A stretch of DNA of 60,000 nt. Source: Owenia fusiformis (Eukaryota; Annelida; Polychaeta; Sabellida; Oweniidae). This document shows positions 27,401-40,200 of the stretch, one piece after another (the stretch's first letter is position 1; each line of letters opens with the position of its first letter). Where the stretch lies: positions 6,593,525 through 6,653,524 of the forward strand of contig CAIIXF020000004.1 in the NCBI GenBank assembly GCA_903813345.2, read 5' to 3'. The translations under genes and the position numbers were made by a program. A model generated the notes under the pieces. The model saw only the letters and a list, made by a program, of their open reading frames with translations, made no database searches and was not told the DNA's origin.

Positions 27401-28852
27401 TTATATTGGAAGTTACAAAAGATTCAAAAATTGCTAAAATTGTTAAAATTAATGAAATTGCTCCGAAACTGAACTGAATAAGCCAGTATTGCAAATTGGT
27501 ATATAACGCAAATCTAAAACCAGGTTTACAAGATTGAACGTAATGCATTTTTGACAGACAGGAGTGTTTGTTGCGTCGGTGTTAATATGCGCTAAAACAC
27601 GAACTGACAAATAAAGCTCAATAATTCTTTAAATAACTATACCGGAATGCAACCCTTAACACAAAAATCACGGCAAACATTTTCAAATGCAACATATAGT
27701 AAAAAGAATGGAATCCGCGAGAAATAAAGTACACCCATTATGTTGTACTAATTTGAATCGTATGGAAATGCCTGAACTTCATATTTTTCATATTTCAGAA
27801 AAAAGCATCGGGTATTGTAAGACTACCTTTGAATTTTTCTCATGGTATGTGTTTCAAGGAAACCAGGAAGAGCTAACTGTGTGATACGTATAAGTGATAA
27901 ATATGCATACGCTTAACCTCACTATTATCTATCTAGGTATGTTATGCCGTAAAGGTGTCATCCAGATGTGACGTCTAACTCCCCCGCTCATGGTGACACA
28001 TCTAGCTGTTATTACTCTTAACAATGCTTCGCGTGTGACATTTCACACATTCCTCTAGAATCGTAACACCTACACGTGCGAAAATCCAAAAATAAATGTT
28101 TTGCGGTAATTAAAAGTAAAAGTAGTTTGACACCTTTCATAATTTAGGGAAAATCGGTAGGCAGAACGGAATTTGAAAATGTGCTACCAGTCTTCAAGGT
28201 CATGCTTCACTGTTAAAACAGCTTTATAGAAAGCATTGAAATACACTAGACCAAGGATGATATGGTACAACATAGAACTCGTTCCAGCTCGCATCTTGGA
28301 TTTCCAAGGTATATGTTTTCGTGATTGAAAATCAAACTGGGAAACGAGTATGTAAACTCAAGCATTTGTAGAAAATTCTACATCACATGTCTAAAATAGG
28401 GCACTATTTCAATATAAGGAAAATCGTTGATCTCAAGGACCTTTCCAATCGTAAGCTTTACTAGTATCATTAACAGTAAAAATTCAAAACCTCCCGTATC
28501 ATTATCTCTTAAGTCTTAATGTTTGTTCGTTTAATTCACATATCATTCAGAAGTATATACTGTCATAATGATTATCAGACTCTATTAATCATCTATTAAG
28601 ATTACGTTAGGTGTTATAAGATTGCTTAAGAGGCGAGCTCTTCACGTTACGACTAGCGTGTTTACAAATCATCAAGCCTCTCTATTATATGTTTGTTTAC
28701 CGATTCACTTATTTGTGCTGCTCTTGAGAGCTCAATTGATCTTGGAGAAAGTTGTTGTGCAGGAGTTATGCGATAATAGTTTAACTAGATGATCGGCTTT
28801 GTCTATTCTGTTTAAATTAGTTATAATTCTTTGATTCCTTGATCCAGCACAT
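21420..28852. other. No gene over 7.4 kb
   Basis: AT-rich sequence with few repeats, unusually free of the MITEs seen on both sides. TGACGTCA at ~22443 and a donor-like GATGGTGAGTAAAC at ~22768 could mark a non-coding exon, without further support. Confidence 0.45.
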
Positions 28853-29076
28853 ATCATACGTAACGGTAAGTTTTAAGCACATTTGATAATGTTGACAAGC
28901 AAAGTTTAAACAAGACTTTTATCTTTACAAATTAGCTTAGCTTTTTAAATGGTACTCTACATGTATCATACGTAACGGTAAGTTTTAAGCACATTTGATA
29001 TTGTTGACAAGCAAAGTAAAAACAAGATTTTTATGTTTACAAATTAGCTTAGCTTTTTAAATGGTACTCTACTTGA
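28853..29076. repeat. 112-bp tandem duplication
   Basis: Two nearly identical units starting ATCATACGTAACGGTAAG; the core CGGTAAGTT looks like a splice donor. Confidence 0.92.
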
Positions 29077-29123
29077 ATACTGACCGCGACTATTTGTGAA
29101 GGCATTTTGGTTATATAGTTAAT

Positions 29124-29173
29124 AGTCTAGCTAAAAATCGTTTAAGAAGGGAAGTCGAACGAATGCAAAGGGT
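29124..29173. mobile_element. 80-bp MITE, 5'-damaged copy
   Basis: AAGTCGAACGAATGCAAAGG and a partial AGTCTAGCTAA. Weaker traces occur at about 18280-18305 and 30486-30520. Confidence 0.65.
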
Positions 29174-30889
29174 AACGTAGGCTGTTATATCACAATATTT
29201 ATCAATAGGCATGGGTCTATTTAATTAAGACCGTCCGATATACCTTTAACAAATTAAACTGATATAATTCTTTTTATTTCGATCGGGCACAAACATATGA
29301 TAGATATACCACTGAAATAGCAAGCGTGAAAACAAAGCAACTGGAGAAAAATTCAACACAGATATGTCATGTCTGTGAGCAAAAACAGACAACAGACCTC
29401 AGCTGTGGCTATATCTGCATACAGAATCTCAATTTAGACATATCAAAAATTCAATTTTGATTATTTTTGACACTCGGAATCTAAAATTGAGCTTTGCATT
29501 CCGTCTGTGAGGGATCGAAATGATAAGTGAATATTCGCTCTCTGTCTGGTAATCTCAGCTTCCCCAGCATGACGTAACACCTATATGAAATAAAACCTGA
29601 GTTTGGTTAGTCTTGCCTCTAGACTCTGTATTCACAGGGGCGGATCTATCGGAAAACTAACGGGGGGGGGGGGCACAATTCAAGTCTAACCAAACACACG
29701 TCTCCGCCGAATTATTACCCTTAACCATCTTATCCTACTTATACGTTGCACAATTAATTACGCGTTGTAGTCTGCAGTTAGAACGTCATTTGGGAGCTCG
29801 GAGTGCTGATTAAAGGCATTTACAAATGAATGTGAATGGATTGTATAAAAAACACCCTAAATTCTAAAAAATCAGAATATTAAATTAGAATATGGCTAAA
29901 TTGTAACGAAACATACTTTTTGCACAAGAATTCCAATCCCAAATCAGAAAAGGGAAACTGCTTAATCAGTTCAGGTGTAAGATAATGATTGCTGTTTAAG
30001 AAAACCCAAGTCTTGAATTCAAAGCTGAAAATTGGAAAATGTTCCGGGCGATAGTGATGGAGAATATCTGATCTTAGAGATGGTGTTCATTCCAAGTTGA
30101 AATGTGGAAACAGACACCCATCATACAGATTGTTTAGATGTAGTTTACATAAGACTGGTGTAAGGATGGATTGCTTCTCTATTTATAGACACGTTTTGAT
30201 ATATTTGGCTTGTTTCTATTAAATATATGCTCCATTTACGTCAGATGGAATTTTTAGAAAATTGAACATATGGTCTGGTGATATCTGGGTCTTCACAGGC
30301 GGGCAATCTGGTGCATGGGTGGTAGGGAGTGATGGTTGTCAGTATGTGCAGAGGAGTATGTATTCACAAATCCCAGAGACATAAGGTTTAGACGTATAAA
30401 CATAAGGTATATGTTTATGACACCTTGAAGGCCATAGATGGATCTGGAAATTAATGAGATAAAATAACTCTGAGTGAGGGATGGGGATGAAACTCTCTTT
30501 TAAGGAACCAAAGTCTAGTAGAATTCATTCTCGCCAAAGTCAATTGCAAACTATTGGAAAATGTTATACAAGTATGAAGCATGAGTACAAAACTTTATAC
30601 GATGTCTCCTATGATATATTCATTTTTGACACAATTATGATCCTCCCTTAGACCATAGCATAACGTTACCCTAGCAAAACGCGCATAGTCTAGTTTTAGT
30701 TGAAGACTTTAATGTGTATTGTTTATCGTTAATGAGACGCCAGAATATACATGTAGGTGAGACTGTAACCTAATACTATATCTAGTATTATATAAAACAC
30801 GCGCAAGGTATCAGTGTCACCAAATAATAATTTAAACATACTTTCGACACAATTCACCAAAATTCACGACCGTATCACGGAGACTATCC
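29174..30889. other. No gene seen
   Basis: Holds a CAGGGGCGGATC end followed by a G run at ~29636 (solo hAT-like end). Nothing else recognised. Confidence 0.5.
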
Positions 30890-31141
30890 AGGCCCCGCTG
30901 ACATCGCGAGCAATGAGCTCATATTAGAAGCGGGGCCTTGAGACTTGAGAGATATGATAAAATTGAAATATAGAAATTTCTATAAAACATTTAGTAAAGT
31001 GAAACTCAGTACAACTTTATTTCATAGTACAATGGCTATTTCAATTGCAGGGCAACGACGTTCTTCAAGTATAACTATATTTTATCATATCACTCGAGGC
31101 CCCGCTTCTAACATGAGCCCAATGCTCGCGATGTCAGCGGG
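30890..31141. repeat. Inverted repeat with GC-rich AGGCCCCGCT ends
   Basis: Arms 30893-30963 and 31076-31141 pair well (CGCTGACATCGCGAGCA with its complement). The left arm also contains AGGCCCCGC and GCGGGGCCT, an internal hairpin. Confidence 0.85.
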
Positions 31142-31544
31142 AACTTGTTTGCGATATACGGGCCTGGCTAGTCACCATGCGTATGCACAAGCATAACAAA
31201 CAATGTACAATGATGAAGATAAAAGGACGATGACGTCAACCAACGAGTATAACTAAGATAAAAATGATAATGCAAATTGAAATTATTATATTGTTATATT
31301 ATTAAGAGATAATTCTATGTTTTTATCAATCCTCCTTTTGTAGTAGTCGGAGTTTTTTCCATCTATGCATGAACTCACCCTTGGTCCAAGGGTATTGCAA
31401 TGCTTTCCATTGTTCAATATAGCAGTGGAGCCCGATCTTGACCAGACGGCACGAATACTAGAATAGTATCCAATCATGTACACTTAATTGATCAAATGAA
31501 TTATTCCATAATACTACTGTTTTCCCAGGGAAATATGAAGGAAT

Positions 31545-31665
31545 AAAAATCGTATTGAATCGTATTCCATGAAAAAATCGTATTGTCCCCGGGAAGAAAA
31601 TCGTATTGGAGCGTATTACATGAAAAAATAGTATTGTCCCCGGGAAAAAAATCGTATTGGAAAAT
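31545..31665. repeat. Two-copy ~62-bp tandem repeat
   Basis: AAAATCGTATTG, CATGAAAAAAT and GTATTGTCCCCGGGAA recur in order twice. Confidence 0.85.
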
Positions 31666-31764
31666 ATTAACCTATTTTTGGTTTTCCTGTTATTTTTAAC
31701 CTTAGCTAATTGATAAAAGCATTTTCAAAATGTGACATTTTAGAGGAATGTATTATGGAATAAA

Positions 31765-31950
31765 TAGGTTATTTCTGGTCGGGATTGAATATGGGTTTCA
31801 TTCCTTGGAAAATATGATATTGACCTTGGGAAATATGATATTGACACTCGGTCGCTGCGCTCCCTCGGTCAATATCATATCACCCTTCGGTCAATATCAT
31901 ATTGTCCCTCGGAATAAAACCCATATTCAATCCCTCCCAGTAAATAACCT
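31765..31950. repeat. 186-bp palindrome with GC-rich loop
   Basis: AGGTTATTTCTGG...GATTGAATATGGGTTT pairs with AAACCCATATTCAATCCCTC...ATAACCT. The centre is GGTCGCTGCGCTCCCTCGG, flanked by AATATGATATTGAC repeats in both orientations. Confidence 0.9.
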
Positions 31951-32607
31951 ATATGTATTTTATGAAAAGGATTTATTTGTACTGATACCCTAGGGCCAAA
32001 CATACATACAACAATAAAACATTACAATTGCAGTAATACAAGACGTACTTATATGCTCATGTGGATTTCATTGTTCAGATATCTGGCCTTCGTTAACTTA
32101 CAACTTCTGTCTTTTGAACACTTTGATTGCCTTCGTTTGATTTAACGACCCCCAGGTCCTATTATCAAGTCCCTGGAGATTTCGTTTCAATAAGGCACAT
32201 CCGGGTGCAATTTTGTGACATGGCAATTGCAAAATCAAGGCCATATAAATAGAGTGGATGACCTAATAATGAATTAAAATATTAGGCGAATTTTCATGAA
32301 ATGCTCATTAACATTTTCAAAATATCATTCAGTTTAATAAGATGTACTTAGCTTACACCAATGAGCTTTTTTCAATCTTATGTTTTCAAGTGTTCTATAC
32401 GTTTTCTTGCTATCTTAACCATTCATATCTAGGCGACTCACCACATCTGTTTTTCACCTAGGAGGATCGAGACCGACAAGATATGAGATGAAATGGTTTA
32501 TCTAGAATGCTTTTAACCCGTGATTATGTAACACACTGTTTCTTTGTAGTTACATCAACAGTTGGCATATTGGGGTTGTTTATTTCCTAATAACTGAACA
32601 TACTTTT

Positions 32608-32687
32608 ACCCTTTGCATTCGTTTGACTTCACTTCTTAAAAGAGAGCTTCGTCTTCTGTAGTTTAACTAGACTCTGCCCGCAGGGTA
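32608..32687. mobile_element. 80-bp MITE, copy 5 (inverted)
   Basis: ACCCTTTGC...GCAGGGTA flanked by ACATACTTTT / ACATACTTTA. Confidence 0.9.
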
Positions 32688-32697
32688 ACATACTTTA

Positions 32698-35595
32698 GAC
32701 CTGTGATATAGAAATTATTTTCCTTCATCTTGCCCATCGGCATTACTATTTATATCACTTTTAGATTTATGCAAATGTATATGTCCTGCTTTAGGTTACT
32801 CAACCATTTTTATTTATTTACTTGTTTTATAATTTAGAAAAAATTTACATCGCATTAACAAATCAACCATTTACTTCATGTGTTTACTGACTATTATTAA
32901 ATAACAAATGAAAAATTGTTGGTGAAATATATACCTTGTGATTCATCAGTGTGTGTTACGAACTCGACAACGTCTCGTTTTAATGAATTCGAACATTGTT
33001 GATTACCACACGTTCCTCGTTTTTTAAATAACCCACAATTAAAGTTAGGCCAAAATACAGAGCACTCAGATCAGAAAACAGAACTTTACGTTGCAAGAAT
33101 TAGCATAAGAATGAGCCAGTTTTGGGAATAAGAGTATTCATTGAATATAAAGACAGCAATAAAACATCCAGCAGCAATAGTAATCAAGGCGAACACGACA
33201 CCGCGGCCAATGCTTCAATTCGTCATTTGCTGGGAGACTTGAATTAGACATTTCTACCAAATACAATCGAACTATTGAGCATATTTCAATTGTGCTGGGA
33301 TTTTCAATATTGCCGTTCAAAACATGTGTACTTTTACAATACCCTTGGTCAAGAGGAGGAATTACCCATCATACAAAGATGGACCTATTTCAGTCTATGT
33401 TCATCTTAAGAAAGAGGTTCATCAATGAAATCCGGGTTATCCTCCTCTTCTCTTGGCCCAAATGTATGGCATTTGGAAAAAATAGTTTGAATTCGAGGTA
33501 TCTAATACCTATGACAAATAGTTATGGCTTTTTGGCATTTCCGCGTTATTGTAGTGCCGAAAACGTCCTAGCAGCGCCAACGTCCAATTTTGTCACAAAC
33601 TCAACATTTAGCCATTAGAATAATAGTTAGCGACTATGAATATTTTGGTTCAAAATCCAATTCTTTTGGACTGCTAATATCTCAAACCAAACATAGCTTC
33701 TGTGACCTTTATGGGAATTTGATGGTATAATACTTCAAATAGGTAGATATATGTTCATGTTTTCCCGACTACGTATTCGGAATGGAAACACCTAAACATG
33801 ATCTGAATATAAAGAGTGCATGTTAGGTTCATCACTTGCCTAGGGTAATATGTTTCAGCTAAATGATTTTAACATGGACCCACCAGTTTGCGAAATGTTA
33901 ACTACAAGAAATAATTCACTAATCTCACCTCAACAAAAATGCGGAAATATGAGCAATTCACATAATTAAATACTGATAAAATTAGGAACGATTACAGAGC
34001 TTGTACAAGGGAAGAAATAGAATCAATTACGCTGTTCAAACAGTTTTCCAATCCTAAGAGATATCCATATAGACGCATTGGTTTCTCCCAGGACAAGGAG
34101 CGATAAATTCGATTATTCTTTAATCATACCCACGAGGGGAGTATTTGGCAGCAGAATATATGAGAGATTAATAGATGGTTAAAGCTGTTTAGTCTCCGCA
34201 AATATCGCTGTGTAACTTGCGCTAGTGAATACATTACAAAGCGCTTCGCGAATTCATCTGACGGCTGACGGTTTAATCTACTTTTTATGGCCAACTCGTT
34301 TAAATATGAATGGAATAGTGGCAGCTACTATTCACACTGCCTAAGTCAAAATGTAACACATAATACATGGCACATAATAATGCAACTCGTGCTTTAAAAA
34401 CCTGTCGAACTAGATTTTCCAATTAATGTACAATCAAGAACTTTATTCAAATAAAGTAATATAATTAATTATATAATCACCAGGATTGTATGTGATTGAT
34501 AACTGAGCCTAAAGTTAGAGTCAATCCCTATACAACTTTCTCCAGTAAATCTACTTATCGATTCGAATACCACAGCGTACATTTAGAAATAGAAAAAAAA
34601 TCATTTATCAGTTTATGTATATATTTATAATTCGACACAATCAATTTCTTAAGAATTTAAGATGTGTGTATACCGTATAAAGTACTTTGCTATGGCCATC
34701 CATTAACATACACGCACATTATCCAAATATATATCCATTTATTTAAATACACATAGATTAATGGTCTTATGTTGCATGCATTTTCATCTTTAATTTCATC
34801 TTGAAAATGTCATTAAAGGGCATAATCATTTATTTACTTAAAAGTATTTGGACCAGAGGCATTTAAAGTCAAAGTTCAGCACAACTACTTAATTTTATAA
34901 CTATCAATTCGCCTGTAAGATGACATTAAAAACAAACAGAGATTCTACACTGAACAGTTATCATTATAAAGCACAGATTGAAACAGACATTAAATATTTA
35001 TGATGGGAAATGGCATAAACGGATGTGAATAGAATATTTCGAGTTAACCAAAGTAAGATATTATACTATTCGTGGGATTCTTGATACACATGCATTTCTT
35101 CTTTATTAATTTGATAAGTGATACGCGTAGCGAAGTGTAAATGTTCGGATGGTATTTTAGGATTGTTCATTTATATTTTGAGTATATATTAAGGTAATTT
35201 AACTGGATACACATATGCAGGCGTTGTTTACATTGGTGGCTTGGATTAGGGAATTAATTCACGTTGGTGTTGATGTTTGTCTTATTATGTTTTTGCTGGC
35301 GTTGCCACTTGTATCTATTTACATGGAAGATGTTTATAATATGTGATAGAAAAATTAAATTTCAAAATTCAACTTTTTACTATTTTGATACTATTACGTA
35401 ATATATAATCTACATTTGAAATTTGCGAGTGTTTATGTATTCTTTCTGTAAAACAAACCATCTATATAACATAATTAATTTCATATAATAATATAATTTG
35501 AATTTGTTAATCAGTTAATAAGCCTTTTATTTTCATAAATAAAGTTGACAGCGTCTGCCTAAAGAAAATAACATGTTCTATGTATGTATTTTCAG
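32698..35595. other. Upstream of AChE coding exon; intron or flank
   Basis: AT-rich. The acceptor at 35595 shows that at least its 3' end is intronic; the 5' non-coding exon was not located. Confidence 0.5.
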
Positions 35596-35614
35596 GAATG
35601 ACAAGAACGACAGG

Positions 35615-37203
35615 ATGACATTCCGTGTAAGAACAGATATACCGCCATTTTGGCAGTTACTATGGCGACAGTTTATAGCATTTCTATTCTTACACCTCAT
35701 AATCCTCGCTTCGGCGGCTAGAAACCGTGATGATCTTGTTAAAAACACTGACAAGGGAAAGGTCAGAGGAACACGTGTCCATTTACGTCATATGGATAAA
35801 CGTGTAGACACTTTTCTCGGAATTCCCTATGCAAAACCTCCTCTAGGTGATCTTAGATTCCGTCATCCAGAGCCCATGGACAGATGGCAAGGTATCAGGG
35901 ATGCTACCCAACAGCCAAATACATGTGTTCAACTAAAAGACGACACGTTTGGTAACTTCTCAGGTTCAACGATGTGGAACGCCAACACTCCAATAAGTGA
36001 AGACTGTTTGTACCTAAATGTCTATGTGCCAAAAAATATAGCAAGACACTCCGCAGTAGTTGTGTGGATATATGGAGGCGCTTTCTACAGCGGGTCAATC
36101 ACATTGGACATTTATGATCCGACTATATTTGCCGCGTATAATGACGTCATAGTTGTTGCTATGAACTATAGGGTTGGAATACTGGGATATTTATCATTGG
36201 GTATTGCCGAAGCACCAGGAAATGCAGGAATGTTTGATCAACTTATGGCGTTGGAATGGGTACGAAAAAATATTCGATCCTTTGGTGGGAATCCAAATAA
36301 CGTAACGTTGTTAGGTGAGAGCGCGGGGTCGGTTAGCGTAAGCATGCATCTGTTATCACCTCTTAGTCGAAACAAATTCAACAGAGCCATACTCCAGAGC
36401 GGGGTAGCAAATACCAAATGGGCAACGATCACAGTTGCTGAGGCAAAAACAAGAGCATTTAGAGTTGCCAAGCGACTACGTTGTGCGGAGCGTCAGGAGA
36501 CCAAAAAGTTAGACGAACTCGGTGTGTTCACTTGTCTTCGAAATACTAAAAGTTTTGACCTGAGTAACAACGAATACTACGCAACTGGAGGAACAATGCA
36601 GTTTGCGTTCGTGCCAGTAATAGATGGCGTATTTCTCGTTGAAGACCCACGTCAGAGTCTTAAACGACATAACTTTAAAAAGTGCCCCATTTTAATTGGA
36701 AGTAACAAAAACGAAGGATCTTATTTCTTAATGTATGACCTAAGTGATCGTATTGATTTGGAAACTAAGGCAGATGAACTCGTTAATAGAGAATTTTTTA
36801 TAGAGGCGATGCAACGGGTAAACAATTTTTACCCACAGTACCCACACCAATTGAACACATTTGGGCTGGATGCCATAATTCATCAATATACACCTTGGGA
36901 GAATCCTGATGATAAATACTTAAACTTCAGGGCAATAGATAACTGTGTGGGGGATTATCACTTTTTATGTCAAGTGAATGAATTTGCTCAGGCATACGCC
37001 AACTTTGGGGAGAATGTATATTCGTATTACTACAGCCATCGATCCAGTTTGCAACCCTGGCCAATCTGGATCGGAGTAATGCACGCCGATGAGATCAACT
37101 TTGTGTTTGGGGAACCCCTAAGGCAGGGCTACAACTACACACGATTAGAAGTGGAGTTCAGTAAAAAGGTGATGAATTACTGGACCAACTTTGCCAAATA
37201 TGG
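35615..37203 (+). CDS. AChE: AChE catalytic-domain exon (residues 1-529)
   Basis: The exon starts at 35596 after TTTTCAG, with 19 nt of 5'UTR before the ATG. It carries the signal peptide, choline-site Trp121, Ser236, Glu367 and His490. It ends in phase 2 at AAATATGG|GTATGT. The open frame runs on to a stop at 37306 through a 30-bp repeat, but the next exon restores homology (GDPNQTPDGY) only if splicing occurs at 37203, so that 3' extension is intronic or alternative. Confidence 0.93.
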
Positions 37204-40200
37204 GTATGTACCATTAAAGTGTACTAAATATGGATATGTACCATTAAAGTGTACAAAATATGGGTATGTACCATTAAAGTGTACAAAATATGGGTATTCC
37301 AAATAATAAGATTAGGTCAATCCTTAGAAGTAAAGCACATTTAGCTAATCACTATTCGAACCATTGCATCAAAAACGCTTTTGAGAATGAATGAAACGGG
37401 GACAATATTCCAATCGTGTATCAGAGTTCAGACTTTAACTCATAAAATATTGGGATGTTAGGGGTTTGTTCCACCATGACTGGTTCTACTTTTATGCTTA
37501 TGTGTAGCCTATATGTGGTTGATTGGAATACTTACTTGATGGTTTTAATCTCAAAGAGCGTTTAATACCATATGATATATCAGTTGTGTAAGGTCTAATT
37601 TCGATATAAAATGATCCATATACCAAGAACAATCTTGTGCACGACCCAAACTTGTTTTTTTTAATTTTAGGATTGATCGTACTGATTGAAACGAATGAAC
37701 AGGTTTTTGATACTCTATATCCAAATTCTTCCTGTACTTTAGTCTTATTCTGTATAAAAAACGTTCTGTTTGCTTTGTATCTGTGTATGGGCCAAAACGA
37801 GACACTAGATGGCAGCATCGTCAAGAGTGACCAGTAAAGGAAGTAATGTACGATCAGCTAGGATAAACCCTGTATCCGAAACCCCCAGTACATAACCTTT
37901 CTATATCGATTCCTCTTTCCGCTTGTTTGCAGAAATCACAGACACGGGAACAAGAGTTTATCCCCACACTCACTATGTATTACTTAGAAAAATACATTAT
38001 AAAGTGACTGAGGGGGGGGGGGTTGAATCTTCTTCCTGGGCCTGTGTATTGTATTTTTTTTTTTTTGTTTACCACCAATGAAGGTGAGCAATACCTCTTG
38101 GGTATGTCCCGTATATATACGGTCGTAATTTACGTAATTAACATGGAAGATAGACCCAGAAACCCCTCCTTGAAGGAGCCCTGTGTTCTTTTATGTGCAC
38201 TTATACATAGACATACAAGTACACACCACAGCCTTTTGTACGAGTTGCGGACCACTCAGTCAAACACCCTGAAGTACTTCACGCAAACAAGCAAATTTAG
38301 TCTTGCCTGAACCGGGGATCGAATCCGGGACCTATTGCGTAAGAGGTACCTGCGCTACCGCTGAGCTACACGGGTGGAGATCCTCCTGCATCCAAAACCT
38401 CCCATTACATATATATACTAGTATATTAAATGCTCTATTCGCCTGTTTGCAGAGATCCCAACCAGACACCTGATGGATACAATCTCCAAGAGTGGCCAGT
38501 ACACACTAAGGAAGGCAAAGAGATCATAGAATTGAATGCTAAGTTCGTACACGAGACTGACAAAACACTGGCGTTGGGGAGAGGACCGCGGCTTAAGGAA
38601 TGTGCGTTCTGGAGAGAATATCTACCTCAGCTAGTTGCCGCTACAGGTAATGTAGTAAACCACAATGGAATATGAGGTCTCTACAATACGCCTATCCTAG
38701 TTTAAGCTTTGGTGACCAAGCGGTAGAGCGTGCGACTAAGATTGAGGCCTCTTTATTGTTATTGCTGAAAACTGCATTTTCTCACTCAAATTGCATCTTT
38801 ATCACGTGTCTACTTTAAAACTCAACCAGTTGTCCATGTAGTTCAGTGGGGATTTGAGCTCCCAAAAGGGAGGGGGTGGGCATTTTTAATAGCGTAAGAT
38901 AATAGGGGAACGTATAATATTAATAGTTAGTTACAAGAGTAAAAAGTAAGAAATATGACTTATAAAGAGTACTGGCGGTATACAACTTCGTCGTTCCTTG
39001 CACTTAATACCAACCTACTTACCCAACCAATACCCAACTAACTATGTTTAAAGGAAAGCCAAATACGGTTAGCACATAGACCAACGGGAAAAATACCACA
39101 TAGTTTTACAAATACAAAAGTTTTAAATGAGAAACCTTAAACCGTTCAAACGGTCACGAGAAAACGAATCCAAACACCCCAAATAATTATATAACGTTTA
39201 AAGACACACTTGTTCACGCCCCTCCCCACCCTAAAGCTCAGAAACAAAATAATCACAATTAGGCCAAGTCATTCAGATAAAATAGGGAGTCTGTTGTCGT
39301 TTTTGTCATTGTGGAGCACATGTAATACTTGGAATGGTGTTGAACTTAAGCCATTCTTCGCTTCAAAATTTGATGCAGATTGGAATATAATCTTGGAATA
39401 TACGTTCATATTCAGAGTACTGGTAAGTTCAACTATTTCATCAGTACCCTAAGTTTCGCCTTCTTCCAGTTTGCGACGTTCCTCCATAATGTGGACCACA
39501 ATGCTTTTTACCCTTGCGTATGATGTGATTTCTGCTTCACCGTTGTTGTCCGGATCATTCACTCCCATATCTGCTATGTTTACTGTAGTTTGCTTAATGG
39601 TGTCTCGTAGAAATCATTTAGAAATGGTCACTTGAAAGGCGTAAACCTCCAGCATCATAGAGTGTGTTATACTCTTTTAAGACGCCCCATCAATTTCTCT
39701 CGACACACCCCTCAGTGGTGGGTTTTAAAAACGAAATAACCCAATTCCTCCTAAATATATGAAATAATTGTCATCATTGTGTAAAAGTAAACGTGTTCCA
39801 GTTTGAACCTGCCCCCATCAGCGTTTGACTAAATATTCGCAATGTTTTTCTTGCGAGATTTACGAGCTACAAACTTGCCATCTATAGTTAAACCACATAG
39901 TTTAAACCCCCTGGTTAAACCCTATCTACACCTTCAGTTACCACATAACCAACAGTACTGAATCAGGTCGCCATCTTTACTTAGATCGTAGTGTTATAAC
40001 ATCGATCCGTGTGCTTGGATAAATTGGATAGAAGTGTTCTATAGATAGACAGCATTGGTTTCATTTAGTATATAGAGTCAATGGAAATATAGAGCAGTGA
40101 GAATATGAGCATGGGACCCGCACGTCACCCGTTTTTTCCGACCTGACCTTGCTGTAACACTGAGTAGCCTTGCGACGCATGACGATTTCCTACTATGACG

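Noticed and set aside
35573-35614. Upstream in-frame ATG giving a 14-residue longer AChE.
   Set aside because: A strong splice acceptor ends at 35595, between this ATG and the coding exon, so the ATG is intronic.
37931-37985. Possible alternative AChE exon after TTTGCAG at ~37933, resembling the acceptor of the 38453 exon and staying in phase for ~18 codons before a stop.
   Set aside because: Only the acceptor and a few bases look alike; the translated sequence lacks AChE homology.
38304-38378. Functional tRNA-Lys(CTT) gene.
   Set aside because: Acceptor and anticodon stems have several mismatches; better explained as a tRNA-derived repeat.
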